A DNA stretch of 64,000 nucleotides from DALYLB01 sp033763135 (GTDB lineage: Bacteria; Acidobacteriota; Blastocatellia; RBC074). Below, piece by piece: positions 1 through 8,476 of the stretch; position 1 is the first letter of the stretch, and each line of letters opens with the position of its first letter. The notes under the pieces are model-generated. The model saw only the letters and a list, made by a program, of their open reading frames with translations, was not told where the DNA came from and did no database searches. A program made the translations under genes and the position numbers. Location: the NCBI GenBank assembly GCA_033763135.1, contig JANRKY010000047.1:1-64000 (forward strand), in the 5' to 3' direction.

Positions 1-73
1 TGATGGCTTCGAGCGCGATCTTAACCTTGAATTCGGTCGTATAGGTTTTCCGCTGCCGCTTCTTGGGGTTCAT
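1..73 (-). CDS. IS3-family transposase OrfA, N-terminal fragment cut by the window edge
   Basis: Only the first 24 codons are present. They begin MNPKKRQRKTYTTEFK and run into KIALEAI, which is the standard opening of the helix-turn-helix OrfA protein of IS3-family elements (Tnp_1/HTH_Tnp). OrfA recognises the element ends and is normally fused to the DDE OrfB by programmed frameshifting; OrfB would lie left of the window. The start is supported by an AGGAGG motif just upstream. Nothing can be said about whether the transposase is intact. Confidence 0.8.
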   Translation of the reverse strand, partial: MNPKKRQRKTYTTEFKVKIALEAI

Positions 74-134
74 AGCGCCTCCTGATCGGCTGCGATTTTA
101 CCACCTTAACCCGCTGTCTAGTTTTTGGGGAGCA
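1..134 (-). mobile_element. IS3-family insertion sequence, left end (partial)
   Basis: The minus strand carries the first codons of an IS3-type OrfA. It is preceded by an AGGAGG ribosome site and a terminal sequence reading TGCTCCCCAAAAACTAGACA outward-in, which is the usual look of an IS3-family end (TG start, then a CCCC/AAAA block). The outer end is placed at 134, because from 135 on the sequence rejoins the attC-like repeat family. The element continues off the left edge, so family assignment rests on the OrfA start and this one end. Confidence 0.8.
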
Positions 135-282
135 CTATAACCGTCTCAAGCAGGGCTGGAACATTGCCGCCATCAGTCCTTTAAAGTCAGTGTGGCCTTG
201 GCGCTGTTCCTTGAGAGGCCCGGCCGCTTTTTTGTCGATCCATTTTGGAAAGGCGGCTCCCCGGTCAGCTCATTCGTTAGGC
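135..282 (+). repeat. attC-like site, 5' part removed by the IS
   Basis: This copy contains the internal block CGTCTCAAGCAGGGCTGG, the arm CTTGAGAGGC, then L' CCCCGGTCAGCTC and R' GTTAGGC (276-282). The L''/R'' side is missing: the homology to the full copy at 3860-4041 starts exactly where the IS ends. It belongs to the cassette left of the window. The predicted crossover (G/TT in R') starts the cassette of the gene at 299. Confidence 0.75.
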
Positions 283-298
283 CCCACAGGCATACACC

Positions 299-778
299 AT
301 GGCAGTTCCCCAGCATTTAGAACCATTCTGGCGGTCGTTTGCGGCGATCACTGAAACTCCGGTAGATGGGCGCTTCTACGAGGCCTTCTACTTCGGCGAC
401 AGCGAGACTTTAGCCAATGAACTCGCTGATTTGGTCTTGGCGGGCAAGAAGCGTGGAACGGCTGCTTCAGTCTGGTCTGCCGAATCGGAGGGCAAACGCC
501 TACCGCGACCTGGCGACTTGAGCATCGTCATTAACTGGTCCGGCGAACCGCTGTGCGTCATCGAGACCGAATCCGTGAACGTCGCGCCATTCAATGAAGT
601 GCAAGCGGACTTCGCCGCCGCCGAAGGAGAAGGTGATGGCTCCCTGGAGTTCTGGCGAGAGGCGCATCGTCGCTACTTCAGCCGCGAGTGCCTGGCCGCC
701 GGCCGCGAGTTCAGTGAGAGCATGCTCGTCGCCTGCGAGCGTTTCAAAGTCCTCTACTCTGTGGCGGGTGGGGCCTAA
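299..778 (+). CDS. ASCH-domain protein (cassette gene)
   Basis: The 159-residue product resembles ASCH (ASC-1 homology) domain proteins of about 150 residues. It has the GKKRGTAASVW segment early, followed by a beta-rich core (RPGDLSIVINW, CVIETESV) and a C-terminal FWREAHRRYF helix. ASCH proteins are beta-barrel folds thought to bind RNA or act on modified nucleosides; the substrate here is unknown. The gene starts 17 bp after an R' GTTAGGC junction, and its TAA stop lies inside the next R'' GCCTAAC (773-779). That is the classic geometry of an integron cassette. Confidence 0.8.
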   Translation: MAVPQHLEPFWRSFAAITETPVDGRFYEAFYFGDSETLANELADLVLAGKKRGTAASVWSAESEGKRLPRPGDLSIVINWSGEPLCVIETESVNVAPFNEVQADFAAAEGEGDGSLEFWREAHRRYFSRECLAAGREFSESMLVACERFKVLYSVAGGA

Positions 779-910
779 CCGTCCGCCAGGCGGAAGCGGA
801 CGCTGAAAACGGAATGCGACGAATATATTTGGGGGGGGGCGGGGAATGAGTGTATGAGGTCGTCGTTCCAGGAAGCAGAAACGGAAGTCCCGGTTAACGC
901 GGTCAGAGGC
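773..910 (+). repeat. attC-like site, divergent
   Basis: R'' GCCTAAC at 773-779 overlaps the stop of the ASCH gene. The 3' side has CCCGGTTAACGCG (L'-like) and GTCAGAGGC (R'-like, about 902-910). The centre is shorter and unlike the main repeat family, so the boundaries are approximate. Confidence 0.5.
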
Positions 911-980
911 GGATAGAAACTCCGCATTTCCATAGTTGAGATTATCGTTGCCCTGTTCGGGCGAACGGCTAGGACAAACC

Positions 981-2591
981 ATGTCATCAACAGCTAAGAA
1001 GGTTCTGAAGTGGACGGCGATCACTATCGCGGTGGTCGTTTTGATCGCGGGCGGCCTCGGTATTTATGTCTATACGCTGATCCCAAAACCGATTGGCGAA
1101 AAGCCGGTGCTTCAGGCGGAGTTGTTCAACAAGCCGGCGACTGAATTTCCGGTGACTGGTAAGTTCATCTATAAGTCCGCGACCGAGCTTGCGGCAATGA
1201 TCAAGAGCAAACAGGCGACCTCGACCGAGATCGTCCAGGAACATATCAACTACATTAAGAACAATAATTACAAGACGAATGCGTTCGTGTGGCTATTCGA
1301 ACAGGAAGCCCTTGATGCCGCGAAAAAAGCCGATGAAAAAGTCGCTCAGGGCGAACTGCTTGGCCTGCTTCATGGAGTGCCGGTGAGCATCAAGGAGGAA
1401 TTTGCCATCAAGGGCAAGCCGCAGACGGTAAATGCCGAAATGTTTCAGGGCTTTGTCGCGGTGAAGAATTCGGGCATCGTCGAGGCCATGCTCAGCGAAG
1501 GCGCGATCATTTTGGGCGCCACGAATGTGCCTAGGATGCTCTTTGACCTGCAGACTTTTGGCGAGATCTACCCGACAGCGAGCAATCCGTACGACCTGAC
1601 GCGGACCCCCGGCGGCAGCACAGGTGGTGGTGCTGCGTCTGTGGCGACGGGGTTCTCTCCGATAGCGGTGGGCGGCGATTTTGGCGGCAGCATCCGCGTA
1701 CCGGCGGCGTATTGCGGTCTCTACGGCCTCAAGACGACGGACGGCAGCACGCCTGGCCACGGGGCGTTTCCAGGCGAACCGGGCAACCCGAAATATCGAA
1801 GAATGATGGTTACCGGCCCGCTTGCCCGAACGGTTGATGATATCGAGCTGTCATGGAACGCGATGATGAACAAATGGCCCGAGCAAAAGAAAAAGATGCT
1901 TGAGCCGAAAACTGTTCTCAAGGACTACAAGATCGCCTACCTGGACGAGTGGAAATTTGGCAGCGACAAGGTGATTGTAAGCAAGGATATCAAAGAGAAG
2001 CTGAATTCGCTGACGGAAACGCTAAAGGCCAATAATGTCTCGGTCGCGAATGATCAGCCAGCCGATTACGACAAAATGATCGTGATGCACCGGATACTCG
2101 CGATCTATACGATGCTGGAAAAAGTGCCGTGGCTATTTCGCCAGCTTGTCATTCGTGATTTCAAGAGCTCTGACAATCATCGCATCGATATGTCGGAGGT
2201 CTATGACCGAATGTCCGATATCGACTCCGCAAAGTACGACGATATTCTTAAACGCCGCGATGCTCTGCGCGACCAGATGGAATCTTTCTTTACGAAATAC
2301 GACCTGTTGATCATGCCGGTCACGACGACTGCGGCCATCAAGCACAACCCGGAACACGCGCCGATATCGGTGGACGGAACTGATGTTGATTATTGGGACA
2401 ACTTTCTGTATCCGGCCGTCTTTAACGCGACCGGTCATCCGGCGTTGACGGTCCCGCTCGGGCTAAATGCTGAGGGCCTCCCGATCGCCGTCCAGGTCAT
2501 CGGGCCGATGAACTCAGAGAAACGCCTGATTGCATTCGCCAAACTCATTGAATCGTTACACACCGGATTTGTAAAGCCCAAAGAGAAATAG
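981..2591 (+). CDS. Membrane-anchored amidase-signature hydrolase (cassette gene)
   Basis: A 536-residue amidase-signature enzyme that would hydrolyse a carboxamide or ester; the substrate is unknown. After one N-terminal membrane segment (residues about 8-30), the catalytic Lys is in PVSIKEE (about residue 137). The cis-Ser lies in the Gly-rich GGSTGGG loop, where the common second Ser is Thr. The Ser nucleophile is in GGSIRVPAAYCG (about residue 235). The ATG at 981 is chosen because it directly precedes the signal anchor; upstream in-frame codons overlap the attC-like site. The N-terminal anchor suggests action at the periplasmic face. Large for a cassette gene. Confidence 0.85.
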   Translation: MSSTAKKVLKWTAITIAVVVLIAGGLGIYVYTLIPKPIGEKPVLQAELFNKPATEFPVTGKFIYKSATELAAMIKSKQATSTEIVQEHINYIKNNNYKTNAFVWLFEQEALDAAKKADEKVAQGELLGLLHGVPVSIKEEFAIKGKPQTVNAEMFQGFVAVKNSGIVEAMLSEGAIILGATNVPRMLFDLQTFGEIYPTASNPYDLTRTPGGSTGGGAASVATGFSPIAVGGDFGGSIRVPAAYCGLYGLKTTDGSTPGHGAFPGEPGNPKYRRMMVTGPLARTVDDIELSWNAMMNKWPEQKKKMLEPKTVLKDYKIAYLDEWKFGSDKVIVSKDIKEKLNSLTETLKANNVSVANDQPADYDKMIVMHRILAIYTMLEKVPWLFRQLVIRDFKSSDNHRIDMSEVYDRMSDIDSAKYDDILKRRDALRDQMESFFTKYDLLIMPVTTTAAIKHNPEHAPISVDGTDVDYWDNFLYPAVFNATGHPALTVPLGLNAEGLPIAVQVIGPMNSEKRLIAFAKLIESLHTGFVKPKEK

Positions 2592-2814
2592 GATCAATAG
2601 AAATATTTGGCGATCTACAACCTGATACATCAGCACGACAACCCGATGGCAGAAGTCTTCGATTTTACGGGTGGGGCAGACCCTCGCGGTGAAGGAATGG
2701 CAAATGGGAGATGATTTGCTGTTGGAAACAATCAGGTCAGCAGTCTAGCAATCGTTGACGGCGAACTCGTGATGTCGGCTTGCGTTCTGTCGCCTCCTCG
2801 CTTTAAAGCAAAAT

Positions 2815-3702
2815 ATGAAAAAAAGACTTCTTATATTTTTTACTATTTTGATTGTGCTGTTGATCGCCGGGTATTTCTCATGGAACTATTTTACCAGTCC
2901 AATCGGGAATCAAAAGGTCGCTTTTATCCCCGCTCGGCCACAGCGCTTTACCAGCGGAAACTTGAATTACACCATTTACCGAGCAGAAAGTGGAGTGAGT
3001 GACGATATTATTTACCACTTCCATGGGAGAAATTTAGACGCTTCCATTTGGAATGACGACACTTATTTTACCTCGCTGGTACAAGCCTACTGGCAAAAAT
3101 CATCAATTAAGCCGCCTAATGTGGTGGTTGTTTCATACGGACCCGTCTGGCTGTTAACGTCGAAGAATTCACAAGTAGAAAACGGATTATTGGATGACTT
3201 CATTGCCCGCCTGCCGGAAATTGAATCAAAAGTAGGCAATCCAAGTCGTAGAATATTGCTGGGCGAGTCCATGGGCGGATTAAATGTCCTGATATTGGGG
3301 CTGAGCCGCCCTGAGAAGTTTTCTAAAATCGCGTCTCTTTGCCCAGGAGTTTACCTCGCGTCCCCATTCTCTGATTATTCCACCCAGAGAGAGGGGCTTA
3401 AGCGAACGGGCGCCGATCCTAAAATAATATATGGAATAGTACAACTGGCAAAGAAGTATGTTTCCAATGAAGAAGAATGGAACGCAATCAACCCAATTTC
3501 GTTGATTGAGCGCGCAGGCCAGGGCTATCCTGAACTGTACCTTTCCTGCGGTCTTTATGACAAATATGGGAATTTTGAAGGCACGGAAGCGCTGGCAAAT
3601 CTTGCGATAAAAAGAGGAGTAAAGACTACATGGCACCCGATGTACGGCGGACACTGCGCCATAGATATTGCTTCGCTGGCGGATTTTCTCTCCTCGAAAT
3701 AA
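2815..3702 (+). CDS. Alpha/beta-hydrolase of the esterase type, membrane-anchored or secreted (cassette gene)
   Basis: A 295-residue protein with a hydrophobic N-terminal anchor (residues 4-23), an HFHG oxyanion-type loop, and the nucleophile elbow GESMGG (Ser near residue 149). A late Asp sits in the YDKYGNF region and a C-terminal catalytic His in YGGHCAID. The order fits an esterase-D/tannase-like serine hydrolase. The substrate cannot be told. The gene is markedly AT-rich compared with the backbone and with several neighbours, which supports independent acquisition. The start is the ATG immediately before the Lys-rich signal sequence. Confidence 0.8.
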   Translation: MKKRLLIFFTILIVLLIAGYFSWNYFTSPIGNQKVAFIPARPQRFTSGNLNYTIYRAESGVSDDIIYHFHGRNLDASIWNDDTYFTSLVQAYWQKSSIKPPNVVVVSYGPVWLLTSKNSQVENGLLDDFIARLPEIESKVGNPSRRILLGESMGGLNVLILGLSRPEKFSKIASLCPGVYLASPFSDYSTQREGLKRTGADPKIIYGIVQLAKKYVSNEEEWNAINPISLIERAGQGYPELYLSCGLYDKYGNFEGTEALANLAIKRGVKTTWHPMYGGHCAIDIASLADFLSSK

Positions 3703-3859
3703 CAGCTGGATGTTTGCCCGCAGACGTTTGGTGATTATTTTGCAAGATTGCAAAGGATGCCTATTTCTCTGAGGAGGGGGCTAAAAGCGCTTTGAATACG
3801 CTTCAAGAGGGCTTTAACCTGGCTTTAGCGGTTTCTATTTTCTTCTACCCTCTTGGAAA

Positions 3860-4041
3860 ACCGAACAAATCGTTCGACCGGAGTTTCGGTGACGATAAAA
3901 ATCGTCTCAAGCAGGGCTGGACAGTGCCGCCGTAAGCTCTTTAAAATCATTACAGCCTGGCGCTGTTTCTTGAGAGCTGCCGCCGCTTCCAGGTCGATCC
4001 ATTTTGGAAGGGCGGTGGCCCGGTCAACTCGTTCGTTCGAT
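3860..4041 (+). repeat. attC-like site, full-length 182-bp reference copy
   Basis: Order: R'' ACCGAAC (3860-3866), L'' GTTCGACCGG (3872-3881), L' CCCGGTCAACTC, R' GTTCGAT (4035-4041). Between the arms are three further self-complementary blocks: GACGATAAAAATCGTC, CTCAAG...CTTGAG with ACAGTGCC/GGCGCTGT inside, and CCGC-TTCCA...TGGAA-GGGCGG. L'' pairs with L' and R'' with R' imperfectly, as in folded bottom-strand attC. The preceding 157 bp (3703-3859) hold no gene I can recognise. Confidence 0.8.
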
Positions 4042-4062
4042 ATCTTCCTTTCCAAAAAGCCT

Positions 4063-5070
4063 GTGATTAAGAAGCTTACTCTGATCGCGCTACTAATACT
4101 CTTGATTGCTCTGGCAGTTGGTTCAATTTCATGGCTGCGGTCGCCTCGTCAGGAAGAAGTCAGCTTTTATAATGGAGAGACCGTACTTGCGGGAACGATA
4201 TATCTGCCGTCCTCAGAGGGGCGACATCCTGCGGTCATCTTCATTCACGGGTCAGGAGACGATAGTCGGGAGCAATACAGGTTTTATGCGAACTTGCTAG
4301 CGAAAAAAGGGATTGCTGCCTTGATCTATGACAAACGCGGGGTGGGGGCTTCAAGTGGACGCTGGAAGTTCAGTCCGTTTGGTGCGCTCGCTGATGATGC
4401 ACTGGCTGGGGTTCATTTTCTCAAAAGTCATCCGGCGATAGATGCCCGGCGAATTGGTGCTTGGGGCGGTAGTGAGGGAGCAATTATTGCTCCCTGGATT
4501 GCCTCACGTTCATCGGATGTTGCGTTTGTGATTATGCAGTCGGCAACCGGAGTCACTTTTGCGCAACAGAATCGCTACCAAAACGAACGACAGCTTCGCG
4601 CTGCCACCAACTCCGAAGAGAACATCGCGCAAGGCCTTGCCATCATAAAATTGCAAAGTGATTACGCGCGGACGGGGACAGGATGGCAAGCATATGCAAA
4701 TGCCAAGCAGGCAGTACGCGAAAAGGCTTGGGCTTCATCGTTAGGAGCGACGTTGCCACCTGACCACTGGTGGTGGAATTGGTATCGCACGAAGATGGAT
4801 TACGACCCAATACCGATGCTTGAAAAAGTGCGCGTTCCCGTGCTTGCGGTGTGGGGCGAAAATGACGTACTTGTACCCGTGTCGGAGAGCCGTGTTGCAA
4901 TAGAAAGCGCTTTCGCACGAGGCGGCAACCGAAATGTGAATTGCCAGGTGTTTGCTGGGGCCGATCATAGTATTCAAACTGGAAGCAGGTTGCGCGGCTA
5001 CGGGCCGGACCCTGGCTATCTGGCTATGTTGACAGAATGGGTTCTGAAGCAAACAGCTGTTCGCAGGTAA
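4063..5070 (+). CDS. Alpha/beta-hydrolase, dienelactone-hydrolase/BAAT-like, membrane-anchored (cassette gene)
   Basis: A 335-residue serine hydrolase. A signal anchor follows a GTG start (residues about 5-24). Then come the HGSGDDS oxyanion loop, the DKRGVGAS strand-turn typical of acyl-CoA-thioesterase/DLH-like hydrolases, and the nucleophile region GGSEGA. The acid is in WGENDVLVP and the catalytic His in GADHSIQ. The open frame extends upstream into the attC-like site, but that stretch reads as translated repeat. GTG 4063 is therefore preferred, although no strong ribosome site is visible. The substrate is unknown. It is a different subfamily from the hydrolase at 2815, so not a duplication. 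Confidence 0.8.
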   Translation: MIKKLTLIALLILLIALAVGSISWLRSPRQEEVSFYNGETVLAGTIYLPSSEGRHPAVIFIHGSGDDSREQYRFYANLLAKKGIAALIYDKRGVGASSGRWKFSPFGALADDALAGVHFLKSHPAIDARRIGAWGGSEGAIIAPWIASRSSDVAFVIMQSATGVTFAQQNRYQNERQLRAATNSEENIAQGLAIIKLQSDYARTGTGWQAYANAKQAVREKAWASSLGATLPPDHWWWNWYRTKMDYDPIPMLEKVRVPVLAVWGENDVLVPVSESRVAIESAFARGGNRNVNCQVFAGADHSIQTGSRLRGYGPDPGYLAMLTEWVLKQTAVRR

Positions 5071-5082
5071 GCATCTCGAGCT

Positions 5083-5125
5083 ACGCGTTCGACTGGAGTT
5101 TCGGTAACGACGAGTCGTCTCAAGT
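5083..5125 (+). repeat. attC-like site, left-half fragment
   Basis: GTTCGACTGGAGTTTCGG, a shortened ACGAGTCGTC stem and CTCAAG match the first quarter of the copy at 3860. The match then stops and no L'/R' side is visible before the next gene, so this is a decayed remnant. The remaining spacer to 5373 shows no recognisable gene. Confidence 0.6.
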
Positions 5126-5373
5126 CGCGGTGAAACAGTAGGAAATGGTTCCGAAGACCGTGGCGTCAATGGTGCTTCAATCGCCCGTACCGGAGTTTGG
5201 TTCGCAGTCAGAGAGGCGATCAAGTCAGTGGTGACGAGAAGTGCAAATCAGTGCTTTCATTTGCTCGATCTCGTTTGAGAGAGTGTCGAAGTCGCACAAC
5301 GTCCGGCTGCACCGCCCGAGTCGAATCCAGCAACCTCGGAGGACAGCTTCATGCCGCTAAATGGGAGGATCAA

Positions 5374-5850
5374 ATGGCCAGTGATGACCTTATCTCAGCA
5401 AGTCAGGGGCGGATCTTTCAGTGCTCAAGCTGCAAAGAGTATATCAACGACTCGATGAGCAATTGCCGATTCTGTGGCACTTCCGTCGATTTTGCCGTGG
5501 CGCAATCGGCTGCAGATATCCAAGATAAAACCAATCAGGCTTGTAACGATGGGAATTTCATTCAAACGATGGCTCGTGCCACAATCGTCATGTACTTGGT
5601 CAGTTGGGTGCCTCTGATTGGCGGGGCAGGAGGCTGGGGATTTTTAATATTAATGCTGACAATCCCTGTAATGATCGTTCGTTGGTGGTTGAAATACAGG
5701 AACATTCAAACAGGCGATCAGGATTATCAAGTGGCAAGAGGGCGGACAGTCATCTCTCTGGCGATTTGGGGTGGCATGATAGTCGTATGGTTGATAGGCT
5801 CGATTCTCTACGCCCTTTTATTCTCGAAGCTTTTGGCCGGGATCATTTAG
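5374..5850 (+). CDS. Zinc-ribbon protein with two membrane segments (cassette gene)
   Basis: A 158-residue protein. The N-terminus holds a CxxC...CxxC zinc ribbon (CSSC near residue 17, CRFC near residue 31). After a linker come two hydrophobic segments, about residues 70-103 and 126-155, so the ribbon should sit in the cytoplasm. Such zinc-ribbon/transmembrane proteins are common and uncharacterised. ATG 5374 is selected because a GGGAGGA ribosome site precedes it and homology-like features begin right after. The longer upstream open frame crosses repeat remnants. Function unknown. Confidence 0.7.
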   Translation: MASDDLISASQGRIFQCSSCKEYINDSMSNCRFCGTSVDFAVAQSAADIQDKTNQACNDGNFIQTMARATIVMYLVSWVPLIGGAGGWGFLILMLTIPVMIVRWWLKYRNIQTGDQDYQVARGRTVISLAIWGGMIVVWLIGSILYALLFSKLLAGII

Positions 5851-6077
5851 CATTGAATAGCGATTCAATGTAAAGACCCGGCGGGACGACTGCAAAGAGG
5901 TAAGACAGGGGGCCATGCGGTTTCTGCCAATTGGGGGGCCGAGGTTCGAGTGAGGGCGCACTTGTTTTCGATCGATGGGGTTGCTGAGGCTGCGCGAAAA
6001 AAAATAAAGTAGTCAACGCAGTAATTTCAATACCGCATGAGCATTGAGCATGTGGAAGTGAATTGGCTCAGCTTATA

Positions 6078-6132
6078 TTTTCGCGTTGCCTGAGCGCCAC
6101 ACGGCCACACCCGGTGAACGCATTGTTCGGTG
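6078..6132 (+). repeat. attC-like 3' half, second subtype
   Basis: TTTCGCGTTGCCTGAG is followed by GCCACACCCGGTGAACGCATT and the R'-like GTTCGGTGC (6124-6132). The same ACxCCCGGTGAACG-ATTGT block recurs at 8370-8396, so two adjacent cassettes share a subtype with a variant L'. The left half cannot be delimited. The rest of 5851-6208 has no gene I can support. Confidence 0.5.
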
Positions 6133-6208
6133 CTGACCTTATTGCCGCGCTAACGATCTTCAGCAAGCAAAGAGAAGGTACTGGACCGCTACATCAAGAG
6201 GATGAAAA

Positions 6209-8263
6209 ATGAAACACCTATCGTCTGTCACTTGCAAATTAGCTGCGCTGCTTGGCGCTGCATTGTTGCTATTCGCTCCCACTGCTTCAGCGCAGGCATC
6301 GGCCAAACGCTTTGACTTGGAGGTTGCGGCAAAAATTGTCAGACTAAGCGATCCACAAATCGCGCCGGATGGCAAATCAATTGTCGTCGTCGTCTCGCGC
6401 GCCAATTACGAAGAAAATCGTTGGGAAGGCGAACTGACGCTGGTGGATGTCGCCACCAGCGCACAGCGCGTTTTGACCAGCGGGCGCTTTGACGTAACGC
6501 AGCCGCGCTGGTCGCCGACCGGAGATCGGCTGGCTTTTATTTCCAACGCGCCGACGGGCAGAGAAAACAAGCCACAACTTTTTGTTCTGGCGATGAATGG
6601 CGGCGAAGCCAAACGCATTACGAACGCTCCCAACGGCGTGCAACATTACGCTTGGAAGCCCGATGGGCTGGAGATTGCATTCGTTACAGCGGATGATTCG
6701 CCGAACAAGAAAATCGGTGACCGCGAAATTTCTTTTGAAGTCGGCAACGATCATTTCCTGACTAATGCGCAAGTTACATCGTCGCATATCTGGCTGACCA
6801 GCGCGAAAGGCGGCAAGGCGACGCGGCTCACGTCTGGCGAGTGGAGCTTGCCCATTACCTTGCCGCCTGGCTCGCTCTCGTCGCCGCTTTCGTGGTCCCC
6901 AGATGGCAGGACGATAGCATTCGTCAAACGTATCAGCCCGCATTTTGGTGATGCGCGCCTCAGTTCGATTCAATTGCTTGACGTAGCGACGGGAGCAATC
7001 CGCTCGTTGACGGGGCGCAGCGAGCGCGAAAGCCAACCTGTCTTCTCGCCTGATGGTTCGCGCATTGCCTATTGGTATCCGCGCGAAGGACTGACCTCGA
7101 ATAACAACGAGATACAGGTGACAACCGCTGCGGGCGGTGAAGGAGTCAATGCGACCAGGGCATTGGATCGTAACGTGTTTCGGTCAATCTGGATGCCGGA
7201 CAGTAAATCATTTATCACGGGCGGCAACGATGGCACACGCTTTACGATGTGGCAGCAACCACTGGAAGGCGCAGCGCGACGGATTGATTTAGGCGCTATC
7301 AATCCAGGCGGAAGCTTTTGGCTCGATGCCAGCGTCAGCAACGATGGAGGTCTTGCTTTAACGGGAAGCGAACCGCATCGTCCGACAGAGCTTTATTACT
7401 TGCCTTCGCTCACGTCAAAGCCGAAACGCCTTACCGATTTCAATCAACAATTTACCTCGCTTTCCCTTGGCAAAGTCGAAAAAATCGAATGGACAAATGA
7501 CGAGTTCAAAATGGACGGCGTAATCACTTATCCGCCGGACTTTGCGCCGGGGCGAACCTATCCGCTGGTTTTGTATATTCATGGCGGGCCAGCCTCCGCT
7601 TCCAAGGAAGTCTTCAGTGAACGTGCGCAGCTACTGGCGGCGCGTGGCTGGGTGATCTTCGAGCCAAACTATCGCGGCAGCGATAATCTGGGGAGCAAGT
7701 TCATGCGGAGCATTTTCAACGACGCGGGCGCAGGCCCCGGACGGGATGTGATGGCAGGGCTAGAGGTATTGAAAAAACGCGGAATCGTTGATACGACGCG
7801 AATAGCGGTTTCCGGCTGGTCTTATGGCGGTTTTATGACAACGTGGTTGATTGGGCATTATCAGGGCTGGAGAGTTGCCATCGCCGGTGCTGCTGTGACC
7901 GATAACATGGATCAATATAACTTCGGTGACGCCAATGTCAGCCGCGCAGGTCAATTTGGCGGCTCGCCGTGGACGGGAGATTTCGAGAAGGCTTACCGCG
8001 AACAGTCGCCCATCACCAATGCGCCGCAGATCAAAACGCCGACGCTGATTTTGTCAGACACGGGGGATGTCCGCGTGCCGATCACGCAATCTTATAAGCT
8101 CTATCATGCGCTGCGCGACAACAATGTGCCAGTGCAATTCATTGCTTACCCGGTAGCCGGGCATTCTCCTACCGACCCTGTACGGCAGCAAGATGTTAGC
8201 AGGCGCTGGATCGAATGGATTGAGAGGTATTTTGCGCAAACAACTACATCTGAAAACCGATGA
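6209..8263 (+). CDS. S9-family serine peptidase (acylaminoacyl-/dipeptidyl-peptidase like), secreted (cassette gene)
   Basis: A 684-residue protein. After a signal peptide ending in ASAQA (residues 1-31) come repeated PD40/TolB-type beta-propeller blades (motifs such as SPDG, SPTGDRLAF, SPDGRTIAF) to about residue 400. A C-terminal alpha/beta-hydrolase domain follows, with nucleophile GWSYGG (Ser near 537), Asp in SDTGDVRVP and His in AGHSPT. This is the usual size and order of bacterial S9C prolyl-oligopeptidase-like peptidases that trim peptides in the periplasm. At 2 kb it is the longest gene in the array. Confidence 0.9.
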   Translation: MKHLSSVTCKLAALLGAALLLFAPTASAQASAKRFDLEVAAKIVRLSDPQIAPDGKSIVVVVSRANYEENRWEGELTLVDVATSAQRVLTSGRFDVTQPRWSPTGDRLAFISNAPTGRENKPQLFVLAMNGGEAKRITNAPNGVQHYAWKPDGLEIAFVTADDSPNKKIGDREISFEVGNDHFLTNAQVTSSHIWLTSAKGGKATRLTSGEWSLPITLPPGSLSSPLSWSPDGRTIAFVKRISPHFGDARLSSIQLLDVATGAIRSLTGRSERESQPVFSPDGSRIAYWYPREGLTSNNNEIQVTTAAGGEGVNATRALDRNVFRSIWMPDSKSFITGGNDGTRFTMWQQPLEGAARRIDLGAINPGGSFWLDASVSNDGGLALTGSEPHRPTELYYLPSLTSKPKRLTDFNQQFTSLSLGKVEKIEWTNDEFKMDGVITYPPDFAPGRTYPLVLYIHGGPASASKEVFSERAQLLAARGWVIFEPNYRGSDNLGSKFMRSIFNDAGAGPGRDVMAGLEVLKKRGIVDTTRIAVSGWSYGGFMTTWLIGHYQGWRVAIAGAAVTDNMDQYNFGDANVSRAGQFGGSPWTGDFEKAYREQSPITNAPQIKTPTLILSDTGDVRVPITQSYKLYHALRDNNVPVQFIAYPVAGHSPTDPVRQQDVSRRWIEWIERYFAQTTTSENR

Positions 8264-8356
8264 GGGCGAGAGGATGGGAATGGGCGATGGGATATGCCAA
8301 TGGCAAACCCACCCCGAACTCGCATTGCGCCGGAGCGTGGCCGTTCGAGCGGTGCG

Positions 8357-8401
8357 TAATTTCGCGTTACACTGCCACGCCCGGTGAACGAATTGTCATG
8401 C
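8357..8401 (+). repeat. attC-like 3' half, second subtype
   Basis: TAATTTCGCGTTACACTGCCACGCCCGG-type sequence continues into TGAACGAATT and ends in GTCATGC at 8395-8401. It shares its core with the site at 6078-6132. The 75 bp after it carry the strong AAGGAGGT ribosome site of the next gene. Confidence 0.5.
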
Positions 8402-8476
8402 AGACAGAATGGAGGCGCGCCTCTGGATGGATTCGCGACCTTCGGTTACCATCGCCCGCGATAAAGGAGGTTTCCG

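Noticed and set aside
2592..2814. Possible gene remnant (frame with HQHDNPMAEVFDF) and GTCTAGCAATCGTTGACGG as a mini-attC
   Set aside because: The frame is short and of unknown family. The attC reading lacks a spacer between L'' and L', so I did not list it.
5286..5330. tRNA-like TCGAATCC arm
   Set aside because: There is no acceptor stem or anticodon arm at the proper spacing. No tRNA gene was found in the window.
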